Positions 58,560 to 64,000 of a stretch of 64,000 bases of DNA are shown here, piece after piece. The notes under the pieces are model-generated. The model searched no databases. It was not told where the DNA came from and saw only the letters and a program-made list of their open reading frames with translations. Both the position numbers and the translations under genes were made by a program. This DNA is from Branchiostoma lanceolatum. Taxonomy: Eukaryota; Chordata; Leptocardii; Amphioxiformes; Branchiostomatidae. The DNA lies in assembly GCF_035083965.1 (NCBI RefSeq), contig NC_089724.1:6922501-6986500 (forward strand), written 5' to 3'. Position 1 is the stretch's first letter, and every line of letters begins with the position of its first letter.

Positions 58560-59520
58560 CTAACACTGCACGAAATGGCCACGTATCCTGACGGATCCGA
58601 CGTATCCGGAATCGGGCCTCATGGCGTTTCCGAGCGAATCCGGAAAAATCCCAGTTCACTGTTCGGATACTGAAGTGCCCGCAGATCCGACCAATTCCGA
58701 CGCCGTATTCTTCTGGATCCGTGATGCGCCTCGGATACCCGAAGATATTTGCGCGGATCCCTCTTTTTTTTGATATTTGGAATGTTCGGATTGTTTGTAT
58801 GTCGGTAGTTGCTTCGGATCCTGACGAATAAATACACACGGCACGGCATGATCTCATTTCCTGACGAATCCAGCAGATCCGGAATTGCGCATCACAGCAG
58901 ATACGGAACGTTTCCGATTGGATCCGATGCACCTCAGATCAGACAATTCCGGCGCCGTATACGTCTGGATCCTTCATACGTTTCGGGTACAGATACGGAA
59001 CGTTTCCGAGCAAATTCAGACAATTACCAGGTACACCTCAGATCCGGCAATTCCGACGCCGTATACGTCTGGATCCGTGATGCGCGTCGGATACCTGAGG
59101 ATATTTGCGCGGATCCTTCGTTTCTAGATATTTGTCAATATGGCAGAGATGTTCGGATTGTTTGTCGGTAGTTGCTTCGGATCCTGACCAACAAATACAC
59201 ACTGCACGGCACGCGGCATAATCTCATTTCCTGACGGCAGATCCGGAATTGCGCATCATAGCAGATACGGAACGTTTCCGATTGGATCCGGTGCACCTCA
59301 GATCAGACAATTCCGGCGCCGTATACGTTCTGGATCCTTCATATGTTTCGAGTACAGATACGGAACGTTTCCGAGCAAATTCGGACAAATACCAGGAACA
59401 CCTCAGATCCAGCAATTCTGATGCCGTATACGACTGGATACGTTTCGGGTACAGATACAATATCTACTCGGATCTTTCATTTTTTTATGTATTTGCCAAT
59501 ATGTTAGAAGTTCAGATTTG
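58560..59520. repeat. GGATCCG-rich duplicated repeat block
   Basis: A unit of about 360 bp recurs: GATTGGATCCGATGCACCTC at 58916 and GATTGGATCCGGTGCACCTC at 59278, each followed by AGATCAGACAATTCCGGCGC. Within units GCCGTATACGTCTGGATCC recurs. Dense in TCCGGA/GGATCC palindromes; no gene. Confidence 0.7.
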
Positions 59521-60403
59521 CCATGTTAGAAGTCATGAGCTGTCTCGGATCCTGACGTGTACGGAACACGGATTCGTGTCGGATATCCAAATTACCCACA
59601 ATACACTTCTGGGCGCGACAAACGTTAACGGTTTTCTTTCGGTTAACAGCACAGACAAGAACGGCGTTTCATCACCTTCTGTGCTTAACATGGCATCGCC
59701 AGAGTCTACCATGGTCGACCAGTGATTTTTGAGTGGCTTGAGAGTCGAAGGGAATTCGGTGTAAACTCAAACGCACGAAATTGCGACGTTGTCTTCTTCG
59801 TGCATGCAATATTCGTCGCCCCCCTCCCCCTTGTAAACGCTGGTAGGGAGTTGATTCATCATTTTGAGGGACTGCCCTTTGGTAAGTACAAATTGAAAAA
59901 TTCCCGTTTCTAACTAGTTTTGACGTCAGTTATCCTCCTATTGTGGCTTGACATATCATCGCATTCGCATGACCATAAGAATTCTCCAGCCGACCTGCCC
60001 TTTTACGGCGTTAGGATCTAGGAAATTTAAAATTTCAATTTGTTCATTCTTGCCAATGGTCAGCAGGCATGTGTGTCTGGTTAACGTTTCAGATACAAAA
60101 TAGCAAGCAGTGGAGGGAAAGATAATTAAAGATATGGAAGGGAAGAAAATGTCATAAGTATTTGTCCCACAAAGATCCCACAGTTTGTGGATAGTGAACT
60201 AGAACTTATAAGGAGGCAGTAGTGTGCCTCAGTGATTATTTCATTCAGTTATAGCTGTGCATGTTTGATCAATATCATATTCAAGTTATAGATGTAAGTT
60301 TTACGTAGTCAATTCAACGATGCCCAGATTCATTTTTTTACACATGCGAGTATGTGATATGTTTAATATTTGTCATTGTTTCCATTTATATATATATATC
60401 CAG

Positions 60404-60812
60404 TACAGCATCGGCAGATACTTCCTTCACAAATGCAGCACATATTGTGAGGACCTTGGCTGGGAACAAAGCAATCAATTGTCAGATGCTCAGCTGCTGA
60501 GTACCTCAGGCTCCTTTGGTAAGTCCATCATCGGTACACTTCAATGTTAGCTGAGAGAGGCATGATGGATATCCATTGTCCCGTGTTTTTTGTAGCTGCT
60601 GTGATGAAACGAAGCCCATGTCAAAATCATGTGACATGTTCCTTAAATACGTGAATTGATATTTATTCATCATTTGGTTTTATCATATAGGAACTGGTTC
60701 ATCACAAGATGGACTCCAAGCTGAGTCCAACATGCAGATACAGAAGAAATCAGCCTTGCCTGTCCCTTACCAAGAGTGCATGGAAGAAGTGAACTCAGAT
60801 GTAGTCAGATAA
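60404..60812 (+). CDS. 3' end of an unrecognised gene (two exons)
   Basis: Exon 60404-60518 (acceptor ATATCCAG, donor CCTTTG/GTAAGT) reads YSIGRYFLHKCSTYCEDLGW and on, ending phase 1; exon 60691-60812 (acceptor CATATAG) continues in phase with TGSSQDGLQAESNMQIQKKS and ends VNSDVVR-TAA. Together 78 codons with no stop. No domain is recognised. An upstream exon is required; one candidate ending near 59881 has phase 1, not the phase 0 needed. Could also be a noncoding transcript. Flanked by satellite-like arrays on both sides. Confidence 0.35.
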
Positions 60813-61468
60813 TGGGGAGAGGACGATTATACACATGCAGCTCCACGGCATATACTACTTACGTTTAAAATGTGGCGTGTCATCATGGGAGTTCTTCAGA
60901 CAGTATAATGTTACTTTCTATTTTCAACCTCTGTATTTGAAATAATTGTATCTGATGGCTTTTAGACGAAGAGCTGGCCACAAATAGGGCTTTTAATACT
61001 TTAGTGGAATATTTAGAACATGTAGATAATTTTGGTCCAAGGGCACTATACAGTAGTAAATATTACCACAATGTTGTGATGGTGTTAATTGTAATACATT
61101 TCATAATTTTTCAGAACATTGTGCTTGCACAACCCCAATTTACCGACATTAACCTGCATGTGCAGTGGTGCTTTGAGTATGTGGATGTCCCTCAGCCTGT
61201 CTCAAATGAAATGGATCATTTAGCCACATAGTACTTCCGTATTGTATTGTATTTGATAGTTTTTGAACTTAGAAATACATTATGTTGAGATATGAAATGA
61301 TACATATGTTACATACAGGCTTTCCCAAACTTCCTGTCATTCAAAATGATGTTTTGGGTATAGTTAAATCAGGAATGCAAGCACTTAGTCGGATCCGTTA
61401 CGGATTCGTTGTTGGGTCCACCTGTATCCGTCAGTATTCACCATTTTCTTCAAAATACAGAAAAATCC

Positions 61469-62035
61469 CTGTACGCATCCGTCAGGATCGGTGGCATTTC
61501 CGTACAGTGTACGGCTCCGTATTCGTCGAAAATCCCTTACTTTCGGATTCTTCAGGAAATATTCCATAAACCGGTGCGGAAATAGTCGGATACGTTACAC
61601 GAATCCGCATGTATCCGTCAGTATCCGCCAAAAATACAGAAAAATTCCTGTTCGTATCCGTCAGGATCGGTGGCATTTCCGTACAGTGTACGGCTCCGTA
61701 TTCGTCGAAAATCCCTTACTTTCGGATTCTTCAGGAAATATTCCATATACCGGTGCGGAAATAGTCGGATACGTTACACGAATCCGCATGTATCCGTCAG
61801 TATCCGACAAAAATACAGAAAAATTCCTGTTCGTATCCGTCAGGATCGGTGGCATTTCCGTACAGTGTACGGCTCCGTATTCGTCGCAAATCCCTTACTT
61901 TCGGATTCTTCAGGAAATATTCCATATACCGGTGCGGAAATTGTCGGATATCTTACACGAATCCGCATGTATCCGTCATTATCCGTCAGTATCCGACAAA
62001 AATACAGAAAAATCCCGGTACGTATACGCCGGGAA
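61469..62035. repeat. 179-bp tandem repeat, about three units
   Basis: GTGGCATTTCCGTACAGTGT occurs at 61491, 61670 and 61849, exactly 179 bp apart, with very few differences between units. Rich in CGGAT/ATCCG words, like the 58560-59520 block. Confidence 0.92.
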
Positions 62036-62269
62036 ACGAGGCCATTTCGTGCAGTGTAACATAGAAAATCGCCAGCGCTCACGAAGCGCTTAGGTGCAAG
62101 TATTCTGGCTCTACGTTTCTGACGTGGTCCCGGCAAGGGGATGTACATGTGGACATTGTCAACCTCAGGCAGTAGTGACAGAGGTTAGACACAAACAGGA
62201 TAGCTAAAACCAACATGTCACAGTGGCGTTCTTGATTACATTAAAGTATGACACCTTCCAGAGACTCTT

Positions 62270-62362
62270 TAAGTCAAGTCAAGTCAAGTCAAGTTAAGTT
62301 AAGTTAAGTTAAGTTAAGTTCAGTTAAGCTGAGTTGAGTTACGTTAAGTTAAGTTAAGTTAA
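62270..62362. repeat. (AAGTT)n / (AAGTC)n pentamer microsatellite
   Basis: Runs of AAGTC then AAGTT, with a few substituted units in the middle. Confidence 0.9.
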
Positions 62363-63080
62363 AGCCATATAAAATGAAGAGACATATTCAACAAAGTGTA
62401 ATATCATTGAAATCCTGTTCGCTTTATTAGGTGAACAAATTGTGCCCAATCTTCTATTGTCGTTTTTTCTTTAATATATCATTTTCCTTTCCTGTAAATC
62501 TGATTCGAGTAGGAGAAAATCACATTGTAAAACGTAAAGACAAGTTTTCCTGAGCAAAGTAGCTTTCCTTATAATTCCCTATTTTCTAAGAAGTTGTCCT
62601 TAATTCCAAACTGAAACTGGTAACTTAAAGGTGATTTCTTTTCTTGCCGAAACACTGACTAGTATGTGGCAAACATGTTCTTTCGGTGTTTGAATCCAAC
62701 ACTATATATACTCTATTGTTTGCATTTGAATCATCAACCAACACCAGAACGCTTGGACAATATATAACATACAGAAAACCTTCTCCTTAAGCAAATCAAC
62801 TGGCAGACTGGTGGGCAACATTTGAAATTCCAGATCTTGTGCTTAGCTTATGAGATCTGTACGTACGGAGTCGAGCTAGTACTTCCATTAACTCTTTGTG
62901 AGCCTGCCTTAAGCTACGATACAGCGATAGGGGCAAGGCAATTACAGTTCTAGCTCGATGACCTATGGCCTAAAGTAAGATCTGTTCTGGGCTACTTGTA
63001 GCCAGACTGTCGGGGATTCAAGGGTTCAAAACAGGAAGTCTTGCCATAAAAGTAGATACAATTTTTTTCACTAAACCCCT

Positions 63081-63297
63081 ATCTCACTGGACCCGCGGCT
63101 GTTTCCTGAATTGGATTTGGGGTACCCTTGACTTTATAATGAAAATATCATACAAAACGTACAGGTATTTACTAAACAGACAACAAAACACACAAAGCGT
63201 AAAAATATTAATTTTTTTTACGATAAAATTCATTGAGCGCGCTGTCAAATCGCTCGGTCGCAGCGAGGTCACCAACGTGTCGCGGGTCCAGTGAGAT
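63081..63297. mobile_element. MITE with 17-bp perfect inverted ends
   Basis: ATCTCACTGGACCCGCG at 63081-63097 is the exact reverse complement of 63281-63297. The body (CCCTTGACTTTATAATGAAA, ATCATACAAAACGTACAG) matches the core of the elements at 26624 and 40983, whose ends are different. Confidence 0.75.
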
Positions 63298-64000
63298 TCG
63301 GACTTGAGTTCGGTCCAAAGTTCCGAAATCAACTTTCTCGCGAAATCACCGAAAGAAATATTAGACCAATTGACATTATATATGAGATTGCTTAATTAGC
63401 CCCTAGTCATTTGCCCTTTGTATGACACAAGAGTACAAAATTGCTAGATTGTCTCTAAACGAAGTAAAAGCAATCTTCATCAAATTTTGTCCCAGACAAG
63501 GCTGTATGAACAGGAAGTCTTGCCACAAAAGTAGATACACTTCTGGACTTAGTTTGTTTGTCGAAAGTTCTAAAATTAAATTCCTCGTGAAACCACCGAA
63601 AAAATATTAGACCCTTATGAGATTGCTTAATTAGTCCCTAGTCATTTGCCCGTGTATGACACAAGAGTACAAAATTGCTTGATTGTCCCTAAACGAAGCA
63701 AAACCAATCTTCATCAAATTTTGTTCCGCTAGGATGATTGATCGCATCTTCAGTGTTAAACAGTAGCGGGTCGTTTGAACCAGATGGTATCACCATCAAA
63801 TCGTGCTTAATCTAATCCACCATCACATCGATCAATCGTCTGCGCAATACTTTAGGAAATAATTGAAGTGTTCACGGGTTACCAGCTAGAGAACTTCCTT
63901 GGCAAAAGGTTTTGTTTACTCAAGTTAGGAACAGTGCTGTACAAATGATTTGATAAGTAGTGAGAGTTTACGACATTGGCCAGGCCATGTGTCACCAGGT

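Larger units (their letters stand above)
53541..60403. other. Intergenic stretch upstream of the peptide gene
   Basis: The peptide-gene promoter should lie just right of 53540, but no TATA box was identified. The rest holds a foldback element with (AT)25 (55128-55360) and the GGATCCG-type repeat block (58560-59520). A possible exon ends at a CCCTTTG/GTAAGT donor at about 59881 without a compatible partner. No supported gene. Confidence 0.4.
60813..64000. other. Right-hand edge, repeat-rich, no gene seen
   Basis: Holds the 179-bp tandem array, an AAGTT pentamer run and a MITE. From 63300 onward there is a direct repeat: ATATGAGATTGCTTAATTAG..CCTAGTCATTTGCCC..TATGACACAAGAGTACAAAATTGC occurs near 63380 and again near 63615. 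No coding sequence supported. Confidence 0.45.

Noticed and set aside
61491..62093. 200-codon plus-strand frame of RIRRKSLTFGFFRKYS-type repeats
   Set aside because: Arises from the 179-bp satellite repeat, which shifts frame each unit; no gene signals.
1..64000. CRISPR array, bacterial operon or rRNA genes
   Set aside because: None seen. Gene structure is intron-rich and eukaryotic; the spaced repeats are minisatellite or transposon sequence without CRISPR-like unique spacers.

Overview
This is a eukaryotic, animal-type window. Genes are split by long introns with clean GT-AG junctions, roughly 40% GC, and the DNA between exons is packed with short inverted-repeat elements, tRNA-derived SINEs and microsatellites. 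The family mix (C-type-lectin/mucin protein, a multi-copy amidated peptide precursor of glucagon/secretin type, a Fam20-like secretory-pathway kinase domain on a beta-helix, a GTPase-RING-patatin protein) together with this intron-rich, MITE-rich texture suggests a lancelet (Branchiostoma) or another invertebrate deuterostome. The species assignment is inference; no rRNA, mitochondrial or other marker is present. All gene models were joined by hand from the sequence, checking that splice phases match.

Layout. (1) Minus strand, 17313 down to the left edge: a signal-peptide exon, a C-type lectin domain exon, one large Thr/Pro repeat exon and a series of duplicated 49-codon Thr-rich exons; the gene runs off the window. 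(2) Minus strand, 25976 to 20702: a three-exon, 1116-residue protein with P-loop GTPase, RING finger, patatin phospholipase and a C-terminal filamin-like Ig domain. This is the strongest candidate for an undescribed system. (3) Plus strand, 34535 to 43463: a nine-exon, 1241-residue type II membrane protein with a parallel beta-helix ectodomain and a C-terminal Fam20/four-jointed-like kinase domain whose catalytic Asp appears replaced. (4) Minus strand, 53540 to 45092: a four-exon, 242-residue peptide-hormone precursor with three amidated and one degenerate paralogous peptides; a 20-copy, 21-bp minisatellite carrying CACGTG E-boxes abuts its second exon. (5) Plus strand, about 60404 to 60812: two unrecognised 3' coding exons flanked by satellite-like arrays.

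Genes 3 and 4 are convergent and may share overlapping 3' ends near 44350-44400. The remaining sequence is intron or intergenic DNA with several small transposon families, including a hAT-like MITE with exact 8-bp target duplications, a nested insertion, and an octamer-motif array. The genes do not look like an operon or one pathway. The first two could both be surface or cytosolic defence proteins, but that is inference.
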